A stretch of DNA of 64,000 bases from Rheinheimera mangrovi (GTDB lineage Bacteria > Pseudomonadota > Gammaproteobacteria > Enterobacterales > Alteromonadaceae): positions 1,378,501 to 1,442,500 of the forward strand of contig NZ_CP034683.1 in NCBI RefSeq assembly GCF_003990335.1, given 5' to 3'. A program made the translations under genes and the position numbers. This document shows positions 1 to 7,761 of the stretch, piece after piece. The notes beneath the pieces were generated by a model that saw nothing but the letters and a program-made list of their open reading frames with translations, made no database searches and had not been told where the DNA came from. Each line of letters starts with the position of its first letter. The stretch's first letter is position 1.

Positions 1-135
1 TATACGAGTCGTTTTTTATTTGGTTTTACACGTTTTTTCGGCTAAATCATCTGATTTTTTTCAAAAATAGCTATTGGTCGATGTCAAAAATAGCGGCGTA
101 ACCCTTTTGCAACATTAACAATCAAAAGGGGATTG

Positions 136-1512
136 ATGATGAGATGGAAAAATAAATAATGTGTCCTTGGTTTCGCTCTGCTTGCTGTCGCTGGCTGTAA
201 CGATTCCGATCCAGCACCTGAACCTGTTATTCCACCGCCGCCAGTTAACGCAACAATTAAAGTTGCGCACGCCGTGTCTGATGCTCCTGAAGTGGCTGTG
301 AATGCGAAAGGTAGTGTTGCGGTTGGAAATCTGGCCTTTGGATATGCTTCCGGGCCAGTGTCTGTAACTCCGGGGAATTTCAGTGCTTCTGTCGATGCTA
401 AATTATCTGGCAATGGGCTGGCCACCGTTTTTCCGCAAACCAGCCTATCTTTAGCTCAGGCAACTGACTACGTCATATTTGCCATTGGCAAAGCAGCGGA
501 TAGCAGCATCGAACCTCTGGTGATTAATTTCCCACAAACGGCAGTAAGTAGCGGTAATGTGCGCTTGCGTGTAGTTCACGCTGCGGCTTCTGCCCCAACA
601 GTAGATGTGCACTTACCAGCTCCTGCCGTCAACTTATCTGCGGGCACTGTGGCTGCTACTCTTGAGTTTTCTGCTGCAACGGGTGAAGTCGTAGTCCCTG
701 CAGGTGATTACAGGGTGCGTATTACGCCAGCCGGCAACCTGACTACAGTAGTCTATGATTCAGGCACCGTAGCTCTTGCTGCAGGCACAGCTTAACTATT
801 GCCGCTTTAGACAGTAAATTTGCTGGTCCGTCACCAGTCTCATTATTAGCTTTAGTTCAGGGAGGCGACACCAGCCTTGAATTATTAGATACAGGCTCAG
901 TTTCTGCTGTTCGGGTGGTACATGATGTCTCAGACGCACCTGCTGTCGATGTATTCGTAGACGGTGCCGAAGCTATCAACGCTTTAGCTTTCCCTGATAT
1001 CACAGGTTACGCTGAACTGGCTCCGGACACCTACAATGTAAAAGTAGCAGCAGATGCGGATAACTCTGTGGTGGTGATTAATGCCGATCTGGAGCTGGAA
1101 GCCGATGCTTATTACACAGTGCACGCTGTCGGCTCTTTAACCGAAGACAGCATCGAGCCTTTGGTGGTCGTGGATAATCCACGTCGTATTGCGACAGCTG
1201 CACAAATCCGTGTGATCCATGGATCCAGCCTGGCAGGTCCAGTGGATGTTTACCTGACGGCAAACTCGGATATTTCAACTGCCACTGCGGCGCTGAGCAA
1301 TGTCGCTTTTAAAGCAGATTCTGGGTATATCCAGGTACCAGCGGGCGATTATTTTGTCACTGTGACAGCAACAGGTACCAAAACAGCCGCCATTGGTCCT
1401 GTGGCAGTGACATTGGATGCAAATCGTATACACAGCAGTAGCAAGGGATGGCGAAGGCTTAACAGCGGATCTGGGATTGATCCTGTTGGATGATTTTAAC
1501 AACGTGCAGTAG
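136..1512 (+). pseudogene. DUF4397-type lipoprotein gene, three disabling lesions
   Basis: Translation from ATG 136 hits an in-frame TAA at 157 after seven codons. The same frame then gives a lipoprotein signal (LLAVAGC, Cys codon at 196) and a first DUF4397-like domain up to a TAA at 793-795. A shift of one base restores reading (from TTA ACT ATT at about 794), giving a second DUF4397-like half that runs to about 1424. There a second shift is needed to read the natural C-terminus, which ends in DDFNNVQ and TAG at 1512. The two frameshifts compensate each other (-1, then +1). The intact protein would be an outer-membrane-anchored lipoprotein of about 455 residues, probably surface or periplasmic; DUF4397 function is not known. 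The SD-like AAAAGGGG precedes the ATG. Sequencing error is possible but would require three independent errors in one gene. Confidence 0.8.
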
Positions 1513-1515
1513 CAA

Positions 1516-1548
1516 AAAAGAGGCAGAGTCACAGACTCTGCCTCTTTT
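1516..1548. terminator. Bidirectional intrinsic terminator
   Basis: A perfect 15-bp stem (AAAAGAGGCAGAGTC against its complement) with a 3-base loop lies between the broken lipoprotein gene and minE. The A/T ends of the stem supply a T tract for both strands, so it can end both the plus-strand gene and the minus-strand min operon. Confidence 0.9.
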
Positions 1549-1553
1549 GTTTA

Positions 1554-1829
1554 TTACTTCTTATCGTCTGGGAAAGTAACGTTTAATTCCAGTACAGACA
1601 GCTCGTCCGAGCTTTTCTCCAGCGATACTGAAACCTGATCGTCAGCAATATCAACATACTTACGGATCACCGCCAGAATATCGCGCTCCAGCTGTGGTAA
1701 ATAATCCGGACTGTTGCGTCTGTTACGTTCATGAGCAACGATAATTTGTAACCGCTCTTTGGCAGTTGAAGCTGTATTTTTTTTCGTTGAACGGAAATAA
1801 TCCAATAACGACATTCGCTTAGCCTCCAA
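1554..1829 (-). CDS. minE: Cell division topological specificity factor MinE
   Basis: This 91-residue protein matches MinE in length and pattern. It has an N-terminal membrane/MinD-interacting stretch (residues 1-30, with the SLLDYFRS start), then the conserved [14 protein letters not shown] segment that displaces MinC and stimulates MinD ATPase, and a C-terminal topological-specificity domain. MinE makes the MinCD inhibitor oscillate so that FtsZ assembles only at midcell. Its start overlaps the end of minD by 11 bases, which implies translational coupling in a minC-minD-minE operon. A strong terminator follows directly. Confidence 0.97.
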   Translation of the reverse strand: MEAKRMSLLDYFRSTKKNTASTAKERLQIIVAHERNRRNSPDYLPQLERDILAVIRKYVDIADDQVSVSLEKSSDELSVLELNVTFPDDKK

Positions 1830-2628
1830 ATATACGTTTCAGCAAGCCTTTTTTCTCAACATTCAAGAAACGGAAAGGCACTTCTTCGCCAAGCAAGCGG
1901 GCGACCGTGTCTAAATAGGCCTGACCTGCATCGCTGTCCTGATCCAAAATAACAGGCTGACCTGAGTTCGACGCGTTTAATACGGCTTGTGATTCAGGGA
2001 TCACACCCAGCAGTTTTATCGCCAGAATTTCGCCCACGTCTTCCACGCTCAACATCTCACCTTTGACTACACGCTCAGGGTTATAGCGGGTTAACAGCAA
2101 GTGTTCTTTGATGCCTGGTAAACCTTGTTCAGCACGACGTGACTTGCTGCTGAGCATACCCAAAATACGGTCTGAATCACGTACTGATGATACTTCAGGG
2201 TTGGTCACAACCACGGCTTCATCGGCAAAATACAACGCCATCATAGCGCCTGATTCAATACCAGCAGGTGAGTCACAGATAATGTAATCAAATTCTTCAG
2301 CCAGCTCGTTCAGAATACGTTCTACGCCTTCTTTACTCAGAGCATCTTTATCACGGGTTTGTGAAGCAGGCAGAATAAACAGGGTGTCGATACGTTTATC
2401 TTTGATCATCGCCTGTTTTAAATTGGCTTCACCGTTAATCACGTTGACGAAGTCGTATACCACACGACGCTCGCAGCCCATGATTAAATCCAGGTTTCTT
2501 AAACCTATATCAAAATCGATAATCACGGTTTTAAAACCGCGCATGGCGATGCCTGTACCGATAGCCGCGCTTGACGTAGTTTTGCCTACGCCACCTTTAC
2601 CTGATGTAACAACAATGATTTTTGCCAT
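1819..2628 (-). CDS. minD: Septum site-determining ATPase MinD
   Basis: This 269-residue protein is a ParA/MinD-family ATPase. The deviant Walker A motif GKGGVGKTT starts at about residue 10, with the signature lysine. Switch regions ([18 protein letters not shown]) follow, and the C-terminus ends in an amphipathic membrane-targeting helix ([11 protein letters not shown]). ATP-bound MinD dimerises on the inner membrane, recruits MinC, and is released by MinE. It lies 12 bases downstream of minC and overlaps minE. Length and motifs are normal for the family. Confidence 0.98.
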   Translation of the reverse strand: MAKIIVVTSGKGGVGKTTSSAAIGTGIAMRGFKTVIIDFDIGLRNLDLIMGCERRVVYDFVNVINGEANLKQAMIKDKRIDTLFILPASQTRDKDALSKEGVERILNELAEEFDYIICDSPAGIESGAMMALYFADEAVVVTNPEVSSVRDSDRILGMLSSKSRRAEQGLPGIKEHLLLTRYNPERVVKGEMLSVEDVGEILAIKLLGVIPESQAVLNASNSGQPVILDQDSDAGQAYLDTVARLLGEEVPFRFLNVEKKGLLKRIFGG

Positions 2629-2640
2629 CGCAAAATATCC

Positions 2641-3342
2641 TTAAAGCAAATCTGCTAAAACCAACTTATCGTCCTGCAACCCAATGCAAGCCGACTTACC
2701 CCAATATTCACCTTGCAGACTGTCACTCAACCAGTAACTTCCGGCTATGGAGATCAGTTCGGCTTCCAGCTTGTGACAAAACACGCGTTTTTGACTATCT
2801 CCGGCAGCGCCTGCTATGGCTTTACCACGCAGTGTACCGTAAATATGTATATTTCCATCGGCTATAACTTCAGCGCCTGCACCTACAGTACCACGGATCA
2901 CTAAATCTGCACCTTTGGCATAAATTTGTTGGCCAGAGCGAATATTTTGCTCCACCACTTTGGTTTCCATCACAGGAGCCGCAACAGCCGCTTCTGTTTT
3001 AGCTTCTTTTTCTTTTGGCTCTTTCGCCGGTGTTTTGCTTTTACTCAGCTGTAATGAGGCTAAACCAGCGGCCTGGGCCAGTTTTTTCAACTCAGCAGAA
3101 GCACCACACACACCTACTAATACCAGCTCAAGTTCTTTAAATACTTGCGCAATAGCTTCGAAATCAGGAGCTTGAGTAACAGACTCGACATTAATCACCA
3201 CAGGTGCGCGGTAAAAAAAGGCAGGAGCTTGGGCCAGTTTTTGTTGCAGCTGAGTTTTTACTGCAGCAGCAGACAGGTCCTGACAATACAACACAGACAG
3301 TGGAAACAAACTGCCTTTTAATTCAAAGGAATGATCAGACAT
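2641..3342 (-). CDS. minC: Septum site-determining protein MinC
   Basis: This 233-residue FtsZ-assembly inhibitor has the usual two domains. The N-terminal domain (about 1-105) binds FtsZ, and the C-terminal beta-helix domain (about 130-233) has glycine-rich repeats such as GADLVIRGTVGAGAEVIADG for dimerisation and MinD binding. The two are joined by an Ala/Lys/Glu-rich linker (about 105-130). It is the first gene of the min operon. The start is an ATG with a weak upstream GAG. It is divergent from ycgL, so promoters for both lie in the roughly 140 bp between them. Confidence 0.96.
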   Translation of the reverse strand: MSDHSFELKGSLFPLSVLYCQDLSAAAVKTQLQQKLAQAPAFFYRAPVVINVESVTQAPDFEAIAQVFKELELVLVGVCGASAELKKLAQAAGLASLQLSKSKTPAKEPKEKEAKTEAAVAAPVMETKVVEQNIRSGQQIYAKGADLVIRGTVGAGAEVIADGNIHIYGTLRGKAIAGAAGDSQKRVFCHKLEAELISIAGSYWLSDSLQGEYWGKSACIGLQDDKLVLADLL

Positions 3343-3483
3343 AGCTCAAAATGCGCACTTTATTATTTGTTTAATGACGGCAAAAATTCGTGTCAGCCTT
3401 TATTCGCTTGGTACGCAAGGCTGGTGCTTCATGTTATAGTTTGCGCCCCTGTTAGGCAAGTTAGTAAGAGTAGTTTTTGTCCT

Positions 3484-3762
3484 ATGTTATGTGTTGTCTA
3501 TAAAAGTCCTAAGATGGACCAAACCTATTTGTATGTATTGCGCCGCGATGATTTTAGCGCTGTACCTGAAGCCTTACTTAAAACCTTTGGTCAACCGCAA
3601 CTGGTCACACTGATTAATCTGGCAACCAAAAGCAAATTAGCCCATGCAGATATCAACAAGGTCAGACACGAACTGACAGAGCGGGGGTTTTATTTACAGT
3701 TGCCTCCGCCGCCTGAAGATTTACTCAAAGCGCATAAAGAGAGCCAGCAAAACAAGGAGTAA
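3484..3762 (+). CDS. ycgL: YcgL family protein
   Basis: This conserved small gammaproteobacterial protein has 92 residues and no assigned biochemical role. I chose the ATG at 3484 because the protein then begins MLCVVYKSPKMDQTYLYV, matching the usual YcgL start. The longer open frame upstream runs through the intergenic region. The conserved FGQPQL and YLQLPPPPEDLL segments are present. A location next to minC and upstream of a lytic transglycosylase is the common arrangement in relatives. Confidence 0.92.
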   Translation: MLCVVYKSPKMDQTYLYVLRRDDFSAVPEALLKTFGQPQLVTLINLATKSKLAHADINKVRHELTERGFYLQLPPPPEDLLKAHKESQQNKE

Positions 3763-3765
3763 CAG

Positions 3766-4881
3766 ATGAAGTTGACTCAAATCGCAGTCATTGTGGTCAG
3801 TGGCTTATTGTTGTCCTGTACCAGCACTGTGTCTGGCAAGGCGCAGGCGACCAGTGAAACGGTGAAAACTGTAGCTGCGAAGCCGCAACCGCAAAACGTT
3901 GCTCCGGCCTTGCCTGCGCCAGCTGCTGTGACTAAAGGCAGTTTTGAACAATACGCCGCTGCGTTAAAGCAGGAAGCCTTACAAAAGGGTTATTCCAATG
4001 CGCTGGTTAATGACGTATTCGCCAGTTTAACGCATTATCAGTCTGCTGTAGTGGCCGATAAAAAACAGCCTGAATTCACTGAGACGTTAGATACTTATTT
4101 ACCAAAACGGATCAGTAAACAGCGTATTTCTCTTGCCCGTAAATACTACAAAGAGCATCAACAGGAACTGGAAACCATAGGCCAGAAATATGGTGTACAG
4201 CCGCGTTTTATTGTTGCCTTGTGGGGGCTGGAAAGTAGCTTCGGTAAGTTTATGGGCAACTACTCAGTGCCTTCGGCTCTAGCCACTATGGCTTATGACG
4301 GCCGTCGTGAAGCCTTTTTTAAATCGGAATTTTTTCTGGCGCTGGATATTTTGCAACAAGGCCATGTCAACTTAGCAGACATGAAAGGCTCATGGGCCGG
4401 TGCTATGGGCCAAAGCCAGTTTATGCCAAGTGCTTTTATGTCCTACGCTCAGGATGGTGACGGCGATGGTCATATCAATATCTGGCAAAGCCGCACCGAT
4501 GCCTTTGCTTCTATTGCCAATTATTTAAAAACCCGGGGCTGGGACAATAGCCAAACCTGGGGCAGGGAAGTAAAAGTTCCTAAAAACTTTGATTTCTCTT
4601 ACGTGATCCCAAAAGGCAGCAAAGACAGAACTCAGTGGCTGCAGTGGTGGGCTAAATCTGAACGTTCTTTAGCTGCATGGCAAACTTTAGGGGTTCGCAC
4701 CATTGAAGGTAAAGCATTGCCCAAACGAGATATCAAAGCTGCATTGGTGATGCCGGATGATGAACACGGCAGGGTTTATCTGGCGTACAGCAACTACCAA
4801 ACGCTGATGCACTGGAACCGCTCTTATTATTTTGTCACCAGCGTAGGTTATCTTGCAGATTTAATAGTGGCTGAGGATTAA
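3766..4881 (+). CDS. Lytic murein transglycosylase, MltB-like lipoprotein
   Basis: This 371-residue protein begins with a lipoprotein signal (lipobox LLSC, Cys18), so it is probably anchored in a membrane facing the periplasm. After a low-complexity Ala/Pro linker (about 25-55) comes an SLT_2/MltB-type catalytic domain (about 57-365). The catalytic glutamate is expected at E156 in LWGLESSFGKF, followed by the conserved GAMGQSQFMPS. The family cleaves the MurNAc-GlcNAc bond to give 1,6-anhydro-muropeptides for wall remodelling. It begins three bases after ycgL and is probably cotranscribed with it and the next two genes. The exact paralogue name is not certain. Confidence 0.9.
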   Translation: MKLTQIAVIVVSGLLLSCTSTVSGKAQATSETVKTVAAKPQPQNVAPALPAPAAVTKGSFEQYAAALKQEALQKGYSNALVNDVFASLTHYQSAVVADKKQPEFTETLDTYLPKRISKQRISLARKYYKEHQQELETIGQKYGVQPRFIVALWGLESSFGKFMGNYSVPSALATMAYDGRREAFFKSEFFLALDILQQGHVNLADMKGSWAGAMGQSQFMPSAFMSYAQDGDGDGHINIWQSRTDAFASIANYLKTRGWDNSQTWGREVKVPKNFDFSYVIPKGSKDRTQWLQWWAKSERSLAAWQTLGVRTIEGKALPKRDIKAALVMPDDEHGRVYLAYSNYQTLMHWNRSYYFVTSVGYLADLIVAED

Positions 4882-4883
4882 AC

Positions 4884-5546
4884 ATGAGTTATCAGCATAA
4901 AGATGTTCAGGGACAGGTTATTCACCTGCCTGCAGGCAAAGTGCTTTGCATAGGTCAGAATTATCAGGACCATATAGCCGAGATGAACAGCAAAACAGCA
5001 CCGGAAGCGCTGTTTTTTATCAAACCTTCCACAGCTGTGGTGGATATGCACCAGCCATTCTCTATCCCACAACAACTGGGTGCTGTGCATAATGAAACTG
5101 AGCTGGCCGTGCTGATTAAAGCACCTTTAACCAAAGTGACTCCACAGCAAGTGCTGGACGCGGTTTGGGGTTATGGTCTGGCGCTGGATTTAACGCTGCG
5201 CGACCAGCAAAAGAAATTAAAAGAGTTGGGGCGGCCTTGGGAAATCGCCAAAGGTTTTGATGGCGCTTGCCCTGTCTCTGGTTTTATTGCTGCTAATGAG
5301 CTGGGAGATGTGCAGCAGTTGCAGTTTAGTCTGACGGTGAATGGTGAACAGCGTCAGCAAGGCGATACTCGTATGATGATCCGTTCAGTCACTCAAATCA
5401 TCAGCGAAATGTCGCAGTTTTTTACTTTGTTACCAGGTGATCTGGTGCTGACCGGCACACCAGCAGGTGTGGGGCCACTTTATAGCGGCGATCAGTTAGA
5501 ATTAACTCTGGCTAACAAGCTACATATTAAGACGTCAGTACGCTGA
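4884..5546 (+). CDS. Fumarylacetoacetate hydrolase-family protein (YcgM-like)
   Basis: This 220-residue protein has the FAH fold. It contains a GQNYQDH segment near residue 25, metal-binding acidic residues at HNETE (E71, E73) and in the LDLTLRD stretch, then KGFDGACP and the C-terminal GDLVLTGTPAGVGP typical of acylpyruvate and related hydrolases. Relatives hydrolyse acylpyruvates or decarboxylate oxaloacetate; the substrate here cannot be read from sequence. It begins two bases after the transglycosylase stop and is followed by ycgN at 13 bases, so it sits in the ycgL operon. Confidence 0.9.
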   Translation: MSYQHKDVQGQVIHLPAGKVLCIGQNYQDHIAEMNSKTAPEALFFIKPSTAVVDMHQPFSIPQQLGAVHNETELAVLIKAPLTKVTPQQVLDAVWGYGLALDLTLRDQQKKLKELGRPWEIAKGFDGACPVSGFIAANELGDVQQLQFSLTVNGEQRQQGDTRMMIRSVTQIISEMSQFFTLLPGDLVLTGTPAGVGPLYSGDQLELTLANKLHIKTSVR

Positions 5547-5559
5547 CAGAGAGGTTGAA

Positions 5560-6057
5560 GTGTTAACAGCAAAATTCTGGGAAACAAAAAGCCTGGAACA
5601 AATGACAACAGAAGAGTGGGAAGCCGTTTGTGACGGCTGTGCTAAATGTTGTCTGAATAAATTTATTGATGATGAAGACGAAGACGCTGAAGGCCCAACC
5701 GACTACATTAAGCCGGACGAGCAAATCCATTTTACCAATATCGCTTGTCGTTATCTGGACAGTCACAAATGTGCCTGTACTGTCTATGAAAAACGTACAG
5801 AGCTGGTGCCGGATTGTGTCAAACTGACTCAGGATAATTTAAAAGACATCTTTTTTATGCCAAACAGCTGCAGCTACCGCCGTTTGCATGAAGGTCGTGG
5901 TTTACCGTCCTGGCATCCGCTGTTAAACAACGGCAAAAAAAGTCTGATGCATAAAAAGCAAATGTCAGTGCGTAATAAAACCATTTCTGAAGACATGGTC
6001 GATATGGAAAAATTTGAAGATTATATTGTGACCTGGGCTATTAACGACTTAGATTAA
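5560..6057 (+). CDS. ycgN: YcgN/UPF0260 cysteine-cluster protein
   Basis: This 165-residue protein belongs to the UPF0260 (YkgJ-like) cysteine-cluster family. Clustered cysteines in CDGCAKCC, in CRYLDSHKCAC, in PDCV and in NSCSYR suggest a metal or Fe-S site, though the function is not established. The start is GTG at 5560, preceded by GAGAGG at about 8 bases. It is the last gene of the ycgL-transglycosylase-FAH-ycgN run. Confidence 0.93.
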   Translation: MLTAKFWETKSLEQMTTEEWEAVCDGCAKCCLNKFIDDEDEDAEGPTDYIKPDEQIHFTNIACRYLDSHKCACTVYEKRTELVPDCVKLTQDNLKDIFFMPNSCSYRRLHEGRGLPSWHPLLNNGKKSLMHKKQMSVRNKTISEDMVDMEKFEDYIVTWAINDLD

Positions 6058-6117
6058 TCCCTTTTAGTAACGGTTCGGTTGGGCAACTAAAAATAGCGTT
6101 TTTTTGATTTGAGGGTG

Positions 6118-6729
6118 ATGGTTGTGCAAGAAGCCATGCAGATTTTGCATCAGTTCAAACAGTTAATGGCCAGTTTTAGTCCGGCTATAGTGCAGATGGT
6201 GATAAGTGCAGTCATTATCTTGATTTATATAGTCCTGAGTCGTCGTATTGCCCCATTTTTGTATCGCACTATAGCCGCCAGCGTATTAAAGGATGAAATG
6301 AACCGCCGTGCTTTAGTGGTTTTTCATATTCTGCTGTTTTTACTGCTGGTTGTTATTCTGAGTGTGGTCTGGGGCATCGACATTAAAGGCTTGCTGGTTC
6401 TCGCCTCTTCAATGATTGCTGTTATAGGTGTGGCGTTATTTGCAGCCTGGTCATTGCTGAGCAACATCACTGCCTTTTTTATTATGTTAGGTCAACGTAA
6501 TTTTGCGCCAGGTGCTGAAGTAAAAATTATCGATGGTGCGAACCATGTCGAAGGCAAGGTGGTGGAAATCAATTTGTTCAGCACAGTACTGCTGACCAAA
6601 AACAACGAGCAGATTGTCTATCCCAATAACCTGATCGTGTCTCGTCCTGTCATAGTGCAGCATCAGTTCAGAGCCGATAAAAACAAAATGGTAAACAGAT
6701 GGCGGCGCAGACACCCTGATCACCGCTAG
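6118..6729 (+). CDS. Small MscS-family mechanosensitive channel
   Basis: The protein has about 203 residues. Three hydrophobic segments (roughly residues 25-45, 65-90 and 95-125) precede an MscS beta domain (about 130-185: FAPGAEVKIIDG, VVEINLFSTVLLT, YPNNLIVSRP). That makes it a minimal MscS-type channel in the inner membrane, expected to open on hypo-osmotic shock. The C-terminus is short and lacks the usual cytoplasmic cage extension. The start is unclear: a TTG at 6109, ATG at 6118 and GTG at 6124 are in frame, with GAGGG at 6111-6116. I use the ATG. Confidence 0.82.
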   Translation: MVVQEAMQILHQFKQLMASFSPAIVQMVISAVIILIYIVLSRRIAPFLYRTIAASVLKDEMNRRALVVFHILLFLLLVVILSVVWGIDIKGLLVLASSMIAVIGVALFAAWSLLSNITAFFIMLGQRNFAPGAEVKIIDGANHVEGKVVEINLFSTVLLTKNNEQIVYPNNLIVSRPVIVQHQFRADKNKMVNRWRRRHPDHR

Positions 6730-6747
6730 TCTTGCTTGTTTGAACCC

Positions 6748-6862
6748 AAAGTAATTGATGTTGCAGCGAGGCGACAAGCGATTGAGACCCCAGGAGCATA
6801 GGTTACCTATGTGACTGGGGCGAGAGCGTGAAGTCAACAAAGCTGCAGCTTCAAGTACGAAG
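6748..6862. repeat. TIR-bounded intergenic element, copy 1
   Basis: The copy starts near GTAATTGATGTTGCAGC and ends in GCTGCAGCTTCAAGTACGA, which are imperfect inverted repeats of each other. The centre (6786-6821) is a palindrome, CCCAGGAGCATAG...CTATG...CTGGG. The same element recurs three times in tandem at 20214-20588 and in altered form at 21868 and 23847. It lies between the convergent mscS-like and cysZ genes. Confidence 0.85.
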
Positions 6863-6865
6863 GGT

Positions 6866-7582
6866 TTATTCGGGCAAACGCAAGGCTTCTCTGAACTTAT
6901 CTACCCACATAGCCGTAGCGCCACAAACAGCCACAGGCATAATCAGTAAGTTAATCAATGGCACTAAACTCAGCACATAAACACTGATGCCAAAGGCATA
7001 GCTGTGCTTCCACTGCAGTTTTAGAGCCCTACGCATTGTATCAAAAGGTACTTTATGGTTATCAAAAGGATAGTCACAGTACTGAATCGCCAGCATCCAG
7101 CTACAGAATAAAAACCATAATAACTGGCCTATACCAGGCAATATAAAAAACAACAATAAAAAGCCAATGGCGCGCGGTAAACAATAGACAAACTTTTGCC
7201 ATTCTCGACCCAGCATACGCGGCACGTCTTTTAAAAATGCTGCCAGGCCCTGATCCGGTAGCGGCTGGCCTGTTAAGTGCAGCTCGGTTTTTTCTGCCAG
7301 CAAGGCATTAAAAGGCGCGGCGATAAAATTAGCCACCATGGTAAAAGTTAAAGCCAACCCCATTACGATAGAAAACAGTGCCAGAGGCCAGACTAAAAAG
7401 CCGATAAAACTCAGCCAGTCCGGCAAAGTGGCCACCACTTGTTCGACCCAGCCACCTAACTGACTAAATAAATAACCAAAAGCCAAAGCAAACAGCATCA
7501 GGTTGATACAGAGTGGCACTACCACATAACGTTTTAAGCCTTTGACCCGAATTAAGTTCAGGCCTTTCATTAAATAACGCAT
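6866..7582 (-). CDS. cysZ: Sulfate transporter/permease CysZ
   Basis: This 238-residue inner-membrane protein has the CysZ pattern: several hydrophobic segments, the QYCDYPFDNHKVPF motif, and PVAVCGATAMWVD at the C-terminus. CysZ imports sulfate for cysteine synthesis. I chose the ATG at 7582 because AGGAG lies eight bases upstream and the protein then aligns with the usual N-terminus (MRYLMKGLNLI). An upstream open frame adds 40 residues without a good ribosome site. It is divergent from smc. Confidence 0.9.
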   Translation of the reverse strand: MRYLMKGLNLIRVKGLKRYVVVPLCINLMLFALAFGYLFSQLGGWVEQVVATLPDWLSFIGFLVWPLALFSIVMGLALTFTMVANFIAAPFNALLAEKTELHLTGQPLPDQGLAAFLKDVPRMLGREWQKFVYCLPRAIGFLLLFFILPGIGQLLWFLFCSWMLAIQYCDYPFDNHKVPFDTMRRALKLQWKHSYAFGISVYVLSLVPLINLLIMPVAVCGATAMWVDKFREALRLPE

Positions 7583-7761
7583 CCATTGAGCTCCTGCAGG
7601 AACGAATGAGCCGAGCATATAAGCCATCTGATTGAGCTGCAAGATAAAATCCGTAAGCAACTTTTTCAGGGCAGGAATACAAAGCGGCCGTGACAGCAGC
7701 ACCGCAGTTCTGTTACATTCACTTTTGTTAACAAAACCTCGGCCTTATTGTTCAGGGACAG

